A stretch of DNA of 64,000 nucleotides from NCBI GenBank assembly GCA_027924585.1, contig BSBM01000186.1, positions 8,914,001 through 8,978,000 of the forward strand, in the 5' to 3' direction. A program made the position numbers and the translations under genes. Numbering within the stretch: the first letter of the stretch is position 1; the number at the start of each line of letters is the position of its first letter. This document shows, one piece after another, positions 1-11,589 of the stretch. Source of the DNA: Larix kaempferi. Taxonomy: Eukaryota > Streptophyta > Pinopsida > Pinales > Pinaceae. The notes beneath the pieces are model-generated. The model did no database searches, was not told the DNA's origin, and was given only the letters and a program-made list of their open reading frames with translations.

Positions 1-1249
1 GTAGACATGATGCCTAAGTTAAATAAGCACTCTCTGAACAACTTATCCATTTGTGAGGCACAGCCATCCCCCGTGTTATTCTGTCCAACACAGACTTTGT
101 AGCTTCCCCCTTCTCCCAGTCCAAAGTATTTTTGAGTTAAGTTAGACAAGTCAACCCCTTGGCCCAACCTTGTTCCTAGCCTTCATCCTTCACTAGCAGT
201 TTGACCATATCCAATGGGTGAGTTTGTCATTTGAACTATTGTGCAAGTAATTTTATAACAAAGGAATATGCTAACTTGATCAATGCCACTGAATGGATGT
301 TATACTTTGAGCTTGACTGTGAGAATGATTAGAGAAGCATTGTCTTAGTCTACTGATGTGATTTATCCTTGGTTGTATATTCTTGGGATCCGTGATGATG
401 TGGGCCATATATATATGCTTATTGATGATGATTCATGGTCCCACATACTTGATGATGAGATCATATGATGGACATAGGATGCAGATGATGATTGATGCAG
501 TTCAACAGGTTTTATTATTACTTCAGATCAGCAGATTATGCATTGTCCATATATGGTGGACCCTACAGCTGGCCCATTAGGGCAACCCATGGTGTATGAG
601 TACACATTCCTAGTGGATTTGGGTCTTCTGGATCCAATGAGACACTTATCTTTCAGTTCCGGGCACTTCTGACAGTGATTGATGCAGTTTTACACTTCTT
701 GACCAAATTTGGGGTTGATTTCCCAGCCTGAGCAACAGGGGCCATGAGAGGCCAGTTCACCTAGGGCGCTGATGATGGAGGGGGTGGTCCAGCCACTTGT
801 TTTTACCATTTACCCCCCCTTCTGGAGAGCCTGGTGGGCTCAGATGGACAGCGCAGATGCCCTAGGAGGCAGTTTTGGCACTTTCACAGTTACCGAGGCA
901 GTTAAAAAATGGGATAAAGTGGTCACTGAGGAATTCGATTTTGGCAATTAAGGCAAGGTTTTGGCATTTGGTTTTCACAGAGGTCTTCTAGGGTGACCTC
1001 ACTATCTTCCAGCCAGTTTTCACCATGTGGGTATGCCCACATTGATCACAGGAGGTCTTTTACTGCTTGTCTGTCACAGATTTTGAGGACAGATTTGATC
1101 ATTTATATTATCTTGGACATATTTTATTATTTTATTGTGCCTTGGGGATGAGCTAGTAAGGATTGATGCCTCCTAGCCCCACCATGTGCTTATTTTATCA
1201 TGTCCTAGTCATTATGAGGTGGATCTTTGTACCTTTACCCCTCTAGTGG
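1..1249. other. No gene recognised; degenerate repeat-like DNA
   Basis: I see no coding sequence with family features here. There are many GATGATG-type words around 390-510 and a few short open frames without recognisable motifs. The stretch is probably decayed transposon sequence, but no termini or target-site duplications could be identified. Confidence 0.5.
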
Positions 1250-1960
1250 ATGATGTCATCCTCCTTTTGTACTATTTAGTGGGGGCGCCATCATTATATT
1301 GGGTGATCCATGTGATGTATTGTTATGATTTATTGTTAGCCGTTGATTAGATCTTTTGATCTTTTAATCTTAGCCACTCATGTAAAAAGTGGTTAGGATT
1401 GTACTCTCTCCCCATCCTATTTAAGGAGGGAGCCTCTCATTGTAAAATCATCTAGAGATTTTTGGCTCTTGGCTCTTGGAATAAAATTTCTATCTTTTGG
1501 AGTACATGCTTGGATTGGAGTGGATGTTGGTTGTTTCGATTGTAAATGCTTTTGTCCATTGCACTGGAGGATCTATTGTAGCTATCTTGCATATTTGCCA
1601 TATCTTATTTACAGTTTAAGAGGACGTTTTTGGACAAGTGCGAATTGGTGGGGAGGCTTGCCCTTCAAGCTTGGAGGAAGACGTTTTGGTTAAACAGGGA
1701 GTAGTTTTGTCTTTGTGCCAACTATTCTATGCTTATCTCTCTCTTGCTTGTATCTACCTTCAACATGTTAAACTGATTGATGCTTTGCTCCTCGGTTTTG
1801 ACAGGTTAGAGGGACTCATATGTGGCTTGGAAAAATCGATTTGGCAAGAGGGCTTCAACAAATTCTCCATTTGATCTTTGGCAAAAGTAATCCTCGTCTC
1901 AACTAGCATTCATCTCTTCATCCAGGTATGCTCCAAAGGTATGATCTTCTTCTTCCTTGA
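1250..1960 (+). repeat. LTR-like promoter/polyadenylation region
   Basis: A TATA-like box (CCTATTTAAGG, 1,416-1,426) is followed about 55 bases later by AATAAA (1,480-1,485). This compact promoter-plus-poly(A) layout is typical of the U3/R part of a plant LTR. The preceding run of GATCTTTTGATC-type words resembles plant LTR U3 sequence in style. No TG...CA termini or flanking duplications were found, so the limits are approximate and the assignment is an inference. Confidence 0.35.
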
Positions 1961-2039
1961 ATCATCCAAAATTTCTAAATCATAAAAACCCTAATTGATT
2001 AAAACCCTTGTTTTTCGTTTTTCTTAGATCTACTTAGAT

Positions 2040-2960
2040 CTAGCCTTGCTTTTGAAGAGATTTTAAGAACCCACCTCTATAGTATCCACCCCTAGTGGGA
2101 TCTATAGTTTGGTGGTGATTGGGTTAAAATTGACACACTTTTCAAGGCAAAAAAGCCCTCTTGAACCAAATCGCACTTCCCTAAGAGAGGCTTGTTTGGT
2201 TAGATCTAGCACATGGGTAGGTGAGATCCCACTTGATTTGCAATCTAGACACTTGATAACCTACCCCCAGATTGTTACTTTGGTGATTTCTACCTTGTGG
2301 GCATCATTCCACGTTTTAAGGGATTAAAACCCCCTTTTGAATTTCTTGGCACCTTAAAACTCAAATCTACTAAGATCTAACCCTTGGATTGACTTGATTT
2401 TTGGGATCTACATAGATCGGGGGTCAAGCCACTTGGATCTACAGTTTGGTGGCCATTGGACTTGATTTGGTCCACTTAACCCACCTTTTAGCCCTCCTTG
2501 AGCAAAGTCGCACTCCCTTGGGTGAGTGAGTTTGCCCACTTTGAGGAAGTGGGTGGTTGAGATTTTTGTGGATTTGGAACGGCCATACCTTGAAACCTAG
2601 GTCTAGAGTATCATTTTGTGACGATCTGCCTTGGGGGTAGCATTCCTTGTTTCAAGGGATTGTGGTCCACTGAGGGTCATTCCATGAAAACCTAGATCTA
2701 GCAAGATCCAACCATTCAATCTCATTTAGCCCACTTGACTTGGGTCCTAGGTGTCCCAATCTACACTTTGACATACCTTTTGACCCCATTAGCCCATCCA
2801 ACAAGGCACTAGTCCTCCTCAAAGCAAGTCGCACTCCTTGGGAATTGTTCAAACACTAGATCCGGTACATGGGTAATCCTAAATTTAACTTAGATCCATA
2901 GATCTACTCATTACATAACCTCTAGTATTAATTTCATCCCTAGCTTCACCTTGTGGGCCC
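2040..2960. repeat. Diverged tandem repeat, about three units of 320-340 bp
   Basis: A recurring anchor, GTCGCACTCCCTTGG and variants, appears near 2,171, 2,508 and 2,828. It is preceded each time by a GCCCTCCTTGAGCAAA-like word. Upstream anchors (ATAGTTTGGTGGTGATTGG near 2,105 and ACAGTTTGGTGGCCATTGG near 2,440) repeat with the same spacing. The units are strongly diverged, so this is an old tandem array or an internally repeated transposon segment. No coding content is recognisable. Confidence 0.6.
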
Positions 2961-3154
2961 ACTTAAAGCCATTTCACACATCCCAAGAAAATAGGACCCA
3001 CTTGTGAAAACATAAGGTACTACACCTTGTCATCATACCCAATTATGTGGCCTAAATCATACATAGGTTGAAACACTAACAATTTCTCAAACCACCTTCA
3101 ACCATACCTCAACTTCTAGGTCCACTTAGCCTTGCATTGGTTTCCGTAACTCTT

Positions 3155-3548
3155 CATTTACTTATTCTTAGAAACCTTTGTTTGGGTCCAATCAACTGTG
3201 ATTGGTTATAGGGTCTCTCCCTAGGTCTTGTTTTACCTTGATCTAAAGTGAAGAGTGCCTCGGTTGACGTGACTCCCACCTTGCATTGGGAACCGTGGCA
3301 TCTCTTGGGTCACCTCTTTAGTTGCCTGTCTCCTCTACCGTCCCGGATGGGATACCACTAGGGCAACTACAAGTTGCTTGATAACAGTACCCAAGGTAAA
3401 CTGTTCGGTTGCAGTTTTGACAACCTCACCTGGCGGGGACATCAAGTGAGGCCCACAATATTCACAGAGACAACCAACCCAGGGACTTGACCCTGTGACC
3501 TCCTACTTGCAATTCACAGCACTCAACCACTTGAGCTAACCCACCGGG
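3155..3548 (-). mobile_element. tRNA-derived SINE-like element (minus strand)
   Basis: Read on the minus strand, the right end has an A-box-like word TAGCTCAAGTGG (complement of 3,527-3,538) and a B-box-like word GGTCAAGTCCC (complement of 3,482-3,492). Order and spacing fit an internal RNA polymerase III promoter of a tRNA-derived SINE. A possible imperfect target-site duplication flanks it: TTTCCGTAACTCTT at 3,141-3,154 and TTTCCTTACTCTCTT at 3,549-3,563. The body is longer than typical plant Au-type SINEs, so the 3' limit (left end) is uncertain. No oligo(A) tail is clear. Confidence 0.6.
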
Positions 3549-3563
3549 TTTCCTTACTCTCTT

Positions 3564-5426
3564 TTCTGTTATTTCCAACTTTATCTCTTTATCATTTAAC
3601 TTCGAGAAGTAGCTTTGTCACTCACACATTATGCCTGTAACAGTTGTATTTTCTAGTACCATTGACCTACTCTTGTGGTCACCTAAATGCCACATCTCAG
3701 TCTTAGCCATAGTGAAACCAAAACTACGTGAAAGGAAAACTTCTATATAAAAGAACTCTAGCTAGTTAAATATGCAGTTTGATCGAACAGAGAGGATCAG
3801 AAACCAGTGAATCAAGCCTGACTTTGTGTACTGAATTTGTAGTCTATATGTTAAGGCTGCACTCTATACCTTACTATTCCAGTACATGCGTTAAAGCTGC
3901 ATTGTCATATTGGAACGATAATGGAAAAGATGTAATGACTATTTAGTATAAACTAAAGTTGTAGCAGTTACGTATCAACCATGCAATCAGGTTGTACAAA
4001 TGATTGAGGCCATATGCAAGGTATTCTATTTGTCAAATACATGTTAAAGCATTAATACTATTAACAAAGATGTTTGCCATATCTCTGTCTCTTTGAATAA
4101 CTGCTCGAAACACTCTTAGAAATTGAATGTCCTGAATCAGATAAGTCGCCTCGATCCACATATATATCCATCCTCATCTTCAATGCATTGCCTAATGAAG
4201 CTAAATTGAAAAGGATTCCAATGTTTACTTTAACACCCCAAGCCTTGTGTTTGAAATATGGACTAGAATAGCAATGGAGTAGAACATGTATCATGGGGAC
4301 ATGCAGAAGACCGAAGACTTGAATCATAAGTACATTGCAATGAAGTTCCTCGCAGACTGTAACGATCACAGGTAACTGGCAAGCAACCACAGTTGCACAC
4401 CTGAAAATCGTGTCACAAATGTAGCATTTGTCAGTGATAGTACAGACACCAATGTGTCCTGAATCCTGATACCCCCCATTTTGCAAGGGTTTCCAAGTGT
4501 AAATTTCCTCACAATGGGGTTATATCCTGATGAAGAGATAGGGGCAGTTTCCACAATGGCTATGCTGGTCAAAGGTCATGTCTTCTGGCACAAAGAACAA
4601 GGGTCTACATATATGGCAGCAGTACCCTCATCTCAGCTCACTGAACGTGTGGGATCTTGTCTTTACATGAATCTGGAAATCAGGATGGACACCTGACAGT
4701 ATTCTAGCATGTTAAGAGCCAATTTGCAAGAAAATGTATCATCCTCAGTATGCATAAGGCAGTGTGACAGTGAAATAGTAAAATGAGAAGCATCATTTCC
4801 AATGCAGGGCTGATTCTGGGTTCATTCTGAGCAAATATCATTTTTCTTTTTAAGCTCAACATGTTGGAAATACAGTTTTGATCTATGCTACACCAAGTTT
4901 TTAGTACATGGGGATGTGTACCCAATACGTGTGGAGACTCTCCCCCAAATTTCCGGGTATGGCAGGGGTACAAAACATAGGGGACCCTGCCCCAAATATA
5001 TAAAGTATATTATATTCCTAATGATTAAACTATTAAATTTTAATCTATAAATTCATGATTGAATAATGAAAACAATGAAAGCAATAACATGATAACATCA
5101 TGATTCAAGGGAATGGGAAACATTTAGAAAAGCCTCTACAAATGTGAGATTTCAACTCCAAATGAATGCCCAAGGGCCAAGGAAGGCACAACACTTTCAA
5201 AAAATAAATATTGAATGGTGGAAATATGGAAATTTAGGGTATGAAAAGGTTTTAATAGAAGGTAGAGGGTAGGTGGACCAAATAGGAGAGGGCAGGAGCA
5301 ATTAGGGTTTTACTTTTTGTTTTATTTATCTTCTTATTTTTTCTGGCGTGGGGTGGACCCACATCTAGGGTACTTCCAAAAATTCCCAATTCAGCAAGGT
5401 ACATCTAGAAGTTCGGGATGTGTACC
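3564..5426. other. No assigned gene; unassigned open frames near 4.06-4.70 kb
   Basis: A 141-codon minus-strand frame (4,061-4,486) and a 71-codon plus-strand frame (4,481-4,696) are open, and several frames stay open around 4,370-4,700. I recognise no family, and overlapping openness on both strands argues against simple coding. The part near 4,905-5,430 has GGGTAC/GTACCC words at both ends and shares a short motif with 11,596-11,650, so it may hold an undetermined transposon. No RNA gene was seen. Confidence 0.3.
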
Positions 5427-8400
5427 TGAAGTGTGGACATGCTTAGACCAACTTATTACAATTCCCCCATGGAGGAATTGTAATAAATTGGTCTAAGCAT
5501 GATACTTTTGTAAAAGGCTTGGCCTACCTTAGGTTTAGCTATCAAGGGGATACTCTAGAGAGTTTTTTCCTTAGGAATTATGCGTTGCGCTTCAGTGGTG
5601 TATAATTCCTTATTTTTTCACTCACACCTCCAAAGCTAGAGTATTTACTATTTTCCATGGTGGTCGAACCTAGGGAGGTTATTAAAGCCTATGTGTCTAT
5701 GTATTTTTCACATGCTAGCCATCAGTATTGACTCATATGGACATGTACTAGGTCCCCTAGGATTTTCAGTTAATTCGGACAAAAATAATTTTTCCTGGTT
5801 AACTGGATTTTTTAATAGTTTAATTAAAAAAATCAAAAAAGTGATAAAAGTGTGGTTAGGAGGTGAATTTTTCCATGGGGGTGCTCGTTTTCTAACCCAG
5901 AGCACCCACAAAACCCCTAAACCCACTTTTCCTAAGTTCTAAGTGAATATTATTCACTTAAATAAATATTCTCTCAAAGTTAATTTTGGGGAATTATTTA
6001 ATTAAAAAAATAAAGATATGAGATAAAAGCAAATTCCTATTTCAATGGAATTTGGTCCAGTGAAGGCCCAATTGAGTTGGCATTGGCTTTTAAGGCATAT
6101 TCCAATCAAATCTCAAAGAATTTGGAGAAGATATCAAGGAGGGTGAGTTGTGCTCTCTTGGGAAGTGCGCCTTCCTCTCTTGGGCATCAACCTCATATGT
6201 GGCACCATCTTATGAGATTGGGTGGAGATCTCAAGGCAAGAGGAGGGCGCCTCCCTTAGGTGGCATCCCACTCACCCTCATCCAAATCAATCAAGAATCC
6301 AATCAAGGATTGGATTGGGATTTGACATCCTCCTCTCAAGGAATGCGCCCCCCTCCTCATTAACTCGCACTCCCTCTCTCATTTCCTATATAAAGCAAGG
6401 TCTAGCTCCTCATTTGGGATGGATGCATAGAACCTCTACTAGTTTGTAATTGATACCATTTTGAATACATGTTGAAAGGCTTTGGAGGTCCATCTTGTGC
6501 ATTGGTGTTGGATATTGAGCTCATGAGGTGATATTGTGTCTTATTTTTTCTCTCTTGCTTTCAATTATATGCATGATCTAGTCTATGTGATATAAACATT
6601 TGCAATTGCCAACTTGTTTATTTGTGCTTTAGATTTAAAGAGATCTAGAAGTAGCCAACAATATTCAGTTATATTTAGGCTCTTTTGTTTTCTTTTCATT
6701 CTAACACACTAGATCTTATATTTTTGTTGCAAGTTTTGTCTCATAAGTTGCAGATCACAAGGCTACAAAGAGGATTGTCAGTTGTGTCTTCTTCTCTTTG
6801 GGCACTTTTCTTTTGCTAACACTTTGCTTGTAGGGGCTTCCAAGAATGATTACAAGGATCAAGCTTTGGCTTGAGAGCTTCATCCATCTTCTCAAACAAA
6901 ACTTCTCCCTCTCTCTTTCAATTTCTGTTTTGTCAAATGCTTGAGAAGTAGATCTATATCATTTATGCATATTATTTAAATCTATATATCTTTAGCATGC
7001 TTAAAATAGTTAGATCTTAGTACTTTTAAGAAGCTTTACCTCTCACTAGATCTAAGCTAAACTATTGTACTTACACTAAACAATTTTTCAAATATTTTCC
7101 AAGTACATTTTTTTCATTTTTTTTAATTTTTGTTTCATCTTTCCCATCATATTCTAAACATATTAGCTTCTTGGTTTTTAGCAGGTCCAAGGAAAAAGAG
7201 AAGGAAGTTATGGACATTTTTCGCTAGAAAGTGCCAAAAAGACATTTCGTGGACCCTCTTTCACCTACATTTCATTCTATAAATTTGTAAGCCCTTAGAT
7301 CCAAGTTTAAATGGACTAAGAGGCAATTACTTTGAGCAAGTATTGTAATATCTATTAAACAAGAGCAAGTGGGCTACACAGGACCCACACCCCATCCCTC
7401 CCCCCTGGGGAGATTCGCAGTGTCAAATTTTGTGGTGTGTGGTGTGAATTTTTCTAACAAAACACAAACACACAAACCACATTCTACTGCAGGACTGTAT
7501 ACTTATAATATTTTATACTTTTTGCATTTTATTTTGCAAAAGAAAATTAGAAATAACACTGATCTCGTTGCCAAGCAATTTGCTCTCACCACCAAATAAA
7601 GGCATTGTCAATTAGTGGTGGTTGATCAGAAAGTGACACATAGATCCAGTGATCTATCTTTCCGCTTTTCTTATTTTCAATATTTGTTTTATTATTTTTT
7701 CAAGTTAAGTTTGAACATACATTTTGCTATTGCTCAAAGTATGCTCTTTTCCCTTGTGGGCATTTGCCCGGTTTTGGGGAAATCAGAAAGAGTTGTAGCA
7801 ACTTATTAATTCTCACATTTAATTAAAAACTCATCTCAATAAAAGTAACAACCCCATTCATAGTGAAAATCCGGCACTTAGAACATTGAGCTTTGCATGG
7901 GCAAATTCTTTAGAAGAAACGGGAACAACTAGGAGGCGACCTCGGGGCACAGTTAGGCTACACCCTTATTGGTGTGATATTGAACACCGCCCTAGAGACT
8001 CCATTCAAACCACACGTCTTCGTAAGGAGCCAACTTCACTCAATTTCCGAACATTGCTCCTTGTACCTCACGGTATATCTAGATTTTCCCTTTTTCCCGT
8101 AACAAAATTCTATCTTTAATAATTTAAAACTTGTAAAACTTTCCCTTTTAGTAGTAGCTATTATATATATTGACTCCATTAGCACTGGTCTCCAGCAACA
8201 TATTTTACATTTGCTTAATATCATATCAGTAAATTGTTGCTTAATCCTTTTTCATGCTAGTGGTGGTTGTTTATTTTATGCTATTGAAAGAATTTCCTTA
8301 AATCTTTTGCAACAAACTTGGATTGTAATCATACCCCCTAAAAACTCCTAAAAACAATCTTTAATTAACTTTCTATTAACTTTAGAAACATTCCATAGGG

Positions 8401-8549
8401 ACTACCCCCCTTGGCTTCGGTTAAGAGTTGGCCTAAACAAAGGAGTCAAGATCAGGTGACAACCTTGACTCGAGACTTCCCCCAAGGGCGCACTGAGCAA
8501 TAGCAAAGATTTCTGCTACGTTAACCAGGTACGCGATCCGGCGGCAACA
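5427..8549 (+). mobile_element. Long-LTR family, copy 1 (solo LTR)
   Basis: Non-coding LTR of about 3.1 kb, similar along its length to the copies at 8.7, 23.5 and 57.7 kb. A TATA box (CTATATAAAG, 6,386-6,395) lies about 960 bases from the left end. A GCTTTGGAGGTC block shared by the family follows. A U5 motif GAGCAAGTGGGCTAC (7,363) is shared with copy 2. The right end GGCGGCAACA closes at 8,549. GTACC occurs immediately before (5,422-5,426) and after (8,550-8,554), consistent with a 5-bp target-site duplication. The normal left terminus (TGTTACC) is missing and is replaced by an inverted copy of nearby LTR sequence. No gag or pol is present, so I infer a solo LTR. Confidence 0.7.
5438..5501. 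repeat. 28-bp near-perfect inverted repeat at the LTR left end
   Basis: Bases 5,438-5,465 and 5,474-5,501 are reverse complements with one mismatch, separated by an 8-base loop. The right arm is ordinary family LTR sequence; the left arm replaces the first ~190 bases seen in the other copies. Confidence 0.85.
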
Positions 8550-8554
8550 GTACC

Positions 8555-8726
8555 ATTTCAACACCATCTTATTAATGATTTCATTATCATTCCAAGTCTT
8601 ATCTTTAAACTTAGTAGGAATGTAAGATCTAATATTATCGATGTTATTAATTTGATCATGCTCTTTTATGTTCCAATAGTAAAGCCAAACCTTGAAATCT
8701 CTAGCCCATCCTCTTTTGAGCAAGTG
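8555..8726 (-). other. Short spacer between two solo LTRs, with unassigned open frame
   Basis: This 172-bp stretch lies between copy 1 with its duplication and the left duplication of copy 2. On the minus strand it is open for about 55 codons (8,555-8,723) and is rich in K, D, N and I. The pre-insertion neighbour would continue at 19,464. I do not recognise a family. Confidence 0.3.
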
Positions 8727-9457
8727 GTGCCTGTTACCAGCTAAGTTGTACTTAGTCGGTTTCGAGTGAGCCTGTAGAGATGGAACAAGTTTACTTGTTC
8801 AGGTTCAGAAGATCAGAAGTCCTAGCAGGCCACCTGGGCCCTTTTTTATCAATAAAATCACATGTCCATGCCCTACTGGGAATTGTAATAAAGTATCGTA
8901 GCATGATGGTTTTGTAACATATTTGGCTTCCTTAGACTTAGGCATCAATCCGGGTATTCCAAGGTGTTTTTTCCCTTGTTAACTATACCTTGTTTGTCAA
9001 CAAGGTATAATTTTCAAGTTTTTCACCTACTCCTCCAAAGTTGGAATGCTCGTCTTGGTCCCTGGGCCTTAGGAGGTTATTAAAGTCTAGGTGTCAATGT
9101 ATATTACCATGCTAGGCACTAATATTGAGTCGTATGGACAAGTGCTAGGTCCCCCTAAGTTTTTTTTAAGTTCCACCAAAAATATTGTTTTCCATAAACT
9201 TAGGCTATTTTTTAATAGTTTAAATGGAAAAATAAAACATGTAATAAAAGTGTGGTTAGGAGGTGAAATTCACCATGAGGGTGCTCGTTTTCAAACCCAG
9301 AACACCCATTAAACCCCTAAACCCACTTTCCTAAGTATTTGAGTGATTATTTATCACTTAAATCTATTTTCTCTCAAAAAATCAAAAAAGTGAATAAAAA
9401 ATTAGAAAATAATTAAAAAAATGAGAGAAAATCAAGTTCCTAAATTGAAGTCCTGGA

Positions 9458-10551
9458 TGCCGGTGGAAATAAGGAAGGGAGGCCACGTGGTGTGGGGAAT
9501 GTGGCGAATGACGAGGGTGGAAATAAGGAAGGGAGGCCACGTGGTGTGGGGAATGTGGCGAATGATGAGGGTGGAAATGTGTAGGAGGAAGGCGGACAGC
9601 TGGGGGACAGAGGGGGCATTAAAAGAAGGTAGACCAAGAGCAAGAGGGGAGATGACTGAGGTCGAGGTGAGGACGAAGCATTTAAGTTGTCCTGACAAGG
9701 ATTGCAGCGACGGCGAGCAAGCGCAGGAGAAAATGGGGAAGCAAGTACAGGGCGTGAATTACATAGGCGTCATCCTTCTGGAAACGTGGGATGGCAGCTA
9801 CAGGGGAATGGATTGCAGAATCCATCAGTTCAATGAGAGAATTGAATCCCGCATTAAGCGAACCTACGGCACATTGAAGGAGGATGATTATGAAGAAAGA
9901 GGAGGCGAAGCTCAGCAAGTGGTATATATGATCCTCGAACTGAGGGGATCTCTGCCTGCGAAGTGGAGACATCTGGGAGAAATGAGGGTGGTGAACACAG
10001 AAAGAACAGTTTTGGAAAGCATGGCCCCAAGGCAGAGAATGAGGAGCAAGCGAGGTGGCCATGGTGGTAGAGAGCCACGTCAGGTTGAGGAAGACAGGAG
10101 GCAGGGGATGATGGATGGGGTTCAGGCCCGTATTGATGACCTCATTTCAGTAGTGGAGGATGAAGAAATGTAAAACCATATGGAAGAGCGGGGAGGCGAT
10201 CCTCAGCCCTTACTAGGTCATACGCAAGTTGTTGGCTAAGACTCTGCTTAAACGTGAAAGTTTTGGCGAATTGGTCACACGGGTTATGGGGAATATGAAG
10301 GAAGATATGTTAAAGAGTTGGGTGGACTTGGAGAGCGTCATGGAACTAGAGACGCCCCCCTTCAATCGTCCAAAGCAACCTTTAGAGAACCCGGCAGAAG
10401 CACCATCTCCAACAACGGACAATGCAACAGGGACTGCAGCAGCAGGAACGAGGGACTCTCTAGCGGATGAGGAGGAGAAAATTCGCGCGGCCCGAGCTGG
10501 CAAAGAGAAAATCCCCGACATAGGGGAATGTGGAGGCATGGGCGAAGAGTA
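9458..10551 (+). pseudogene. Unrecognised ORF pair of the retrocopy (possible LINE ORF1-like protein)
   Basis: A frame open from the insert's left end to 10,173 is followed, in another frame, by 10,229-10,549. The predicted proteins are highly charged (K/R/E rich). The second ends in a proline/threonine/alanine-rich stretch followed by an acidic-basic tail. The frame change suggests a decayed single ORF. I recognise no zinc knuckle, reverse transcriptase or endonuclease motif. It could be ORF1 of a non-autonomous LINE or a retrocopied cellular transcript. Antisense frames over the same bases are most likely shadows. Confidence 0.4.
9462..9580 (+). repeat. 54-bp tandem repeat at the 5' end of the retrocopy
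   Basis: The word GGTGGAAATAAGGAAGGGAG starts at 9,462 and 9,516, and GGTGGAAAT again at 9,570, giving about 2.2 units of exactly 54 bp (18 codons). The first two units differ at few positions. Confidence 0.9.
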
Positions 10552-11589
10552 AGAAGGTTGTTCTAGTTTTTATCTTATCTATTTTGGTCGTTTTTTCTAA
10601 TGGCTTATGAGCCTGAGTTATGGGTAATGGGAATTTTGCCTGTTGTAATGGCTTCAAGCCAAAAATATCAATCTGGGATGGTTGAATTATCTTTTGTTTT
10701 TTGGGAAGTAATAGGTGGTCATGCATAGGAGCAGGTGTCGATGTTAAACAATGACAAGTGTGAATATCGGTCTACTCAATAGACTTAGCACTTTTTTGTA
10801 TTCTATGTACAGTTTTATATCTAGTTAATGAAAGGTTCTATTCTATCTAGTTAATGAAAGGTTCTATTCTTACTCAAAAAAAAGTTCCTAAATTGAAGGA
10901 ATCTTGTCCCGATAAGGATCTAGTTAACTGAGGATCAAATCGGTGGGTGACCTTAGTTGATTGAAGGCAATTTTGGTTGATTGGCAATCAAATCCAAAGG
11001 AGGGTGAGTTCTCCCTCAAAGAGGGGGTACATTCTCCCAAAAGGAGGGTGCATATCTTGATTCCAGCGTCATCTATTGGAGGGGAGATGCATCCAAGGAA
11101 GAGGGGCGCATCACCTCATGAGGTGGCACCATCCTCTTAGATCTCAATCCAATCAATCCCTAACTCTTCTCTCTCAACCTCAAGTAAACTTGCCCTTGAC
11201 TCCCTCTAGCTAATGCACCCCCCTCGGCTCTCAAACTCTATAAAAGCGAGGCCCATTCTCATTGTTATGGATGGAATGTGGAACCTCTTCTCTCATGTGT
11301 AATTTCATTGTTGAATCTCTTTATGAATAAAAGGCTTTGGAGGTCTAATTTGGTGTCTCTGGCTCAAGGTGGATGATTATTGTCTCTCATATGTGTTGAG
11401 GTAATCTATAGAAGTTTTGCTTTCGCTTGCTTCTTTTGTCAATACTAGCTTAATGAAGGATTGGTATTAATCAGTAAGAATGAGTATAGAAGTCTCTTCA
11501 CTCATTTAAATCATCTTTTGCTCGAGATCTAGAATTTTGCATGCTTATTCATTTATATCTATGTTGCACAAGTTTATGGACTGCAGGAA

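Larger units (their letters stand above)
9451..10881 (+). mobile_element. Polyadenylated LINE-mobilised retrocopy inside LTR copy 2
   Basis: The insert is bracketed by a 17-bp direct repeat (AAGTTCCTAAATTGAAG at 9,434-9,450 and 10,882-10,898). It ends in an A-rich tail on the plus strand (around 10,875-10,883). Long duplications plus a terminal A-run are the signature of target-primed reverse transcription. Its base composition is much more GC-rich than its surroundings. A 24-base word (starting CTAGTTAATGAAAGG) is present twice just before the tail. Confidence 0.8.

Noticed and set aside
8433-8723. 96-codon minus-strand frame as a single gene
   Set aside because: It crosses the exact end of LTR copy 1 (8,549) and its target duplication, so it joins unrelated sequences.
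5427-8731. Copies 1 and 2 as the two LTRs of one element
   Set aside because: Each is framed by its own different 5-bp duplication, and only 172 bp separates these, without a primer-binding site or polypurine tract.
9432-10078. Several minus-strand frames with proline/histidine-rich peptides
   Set aside because: They mirror the charged plus-strand frame of the retrocopy, whose poly(A) tail shows the plus strand is sense.
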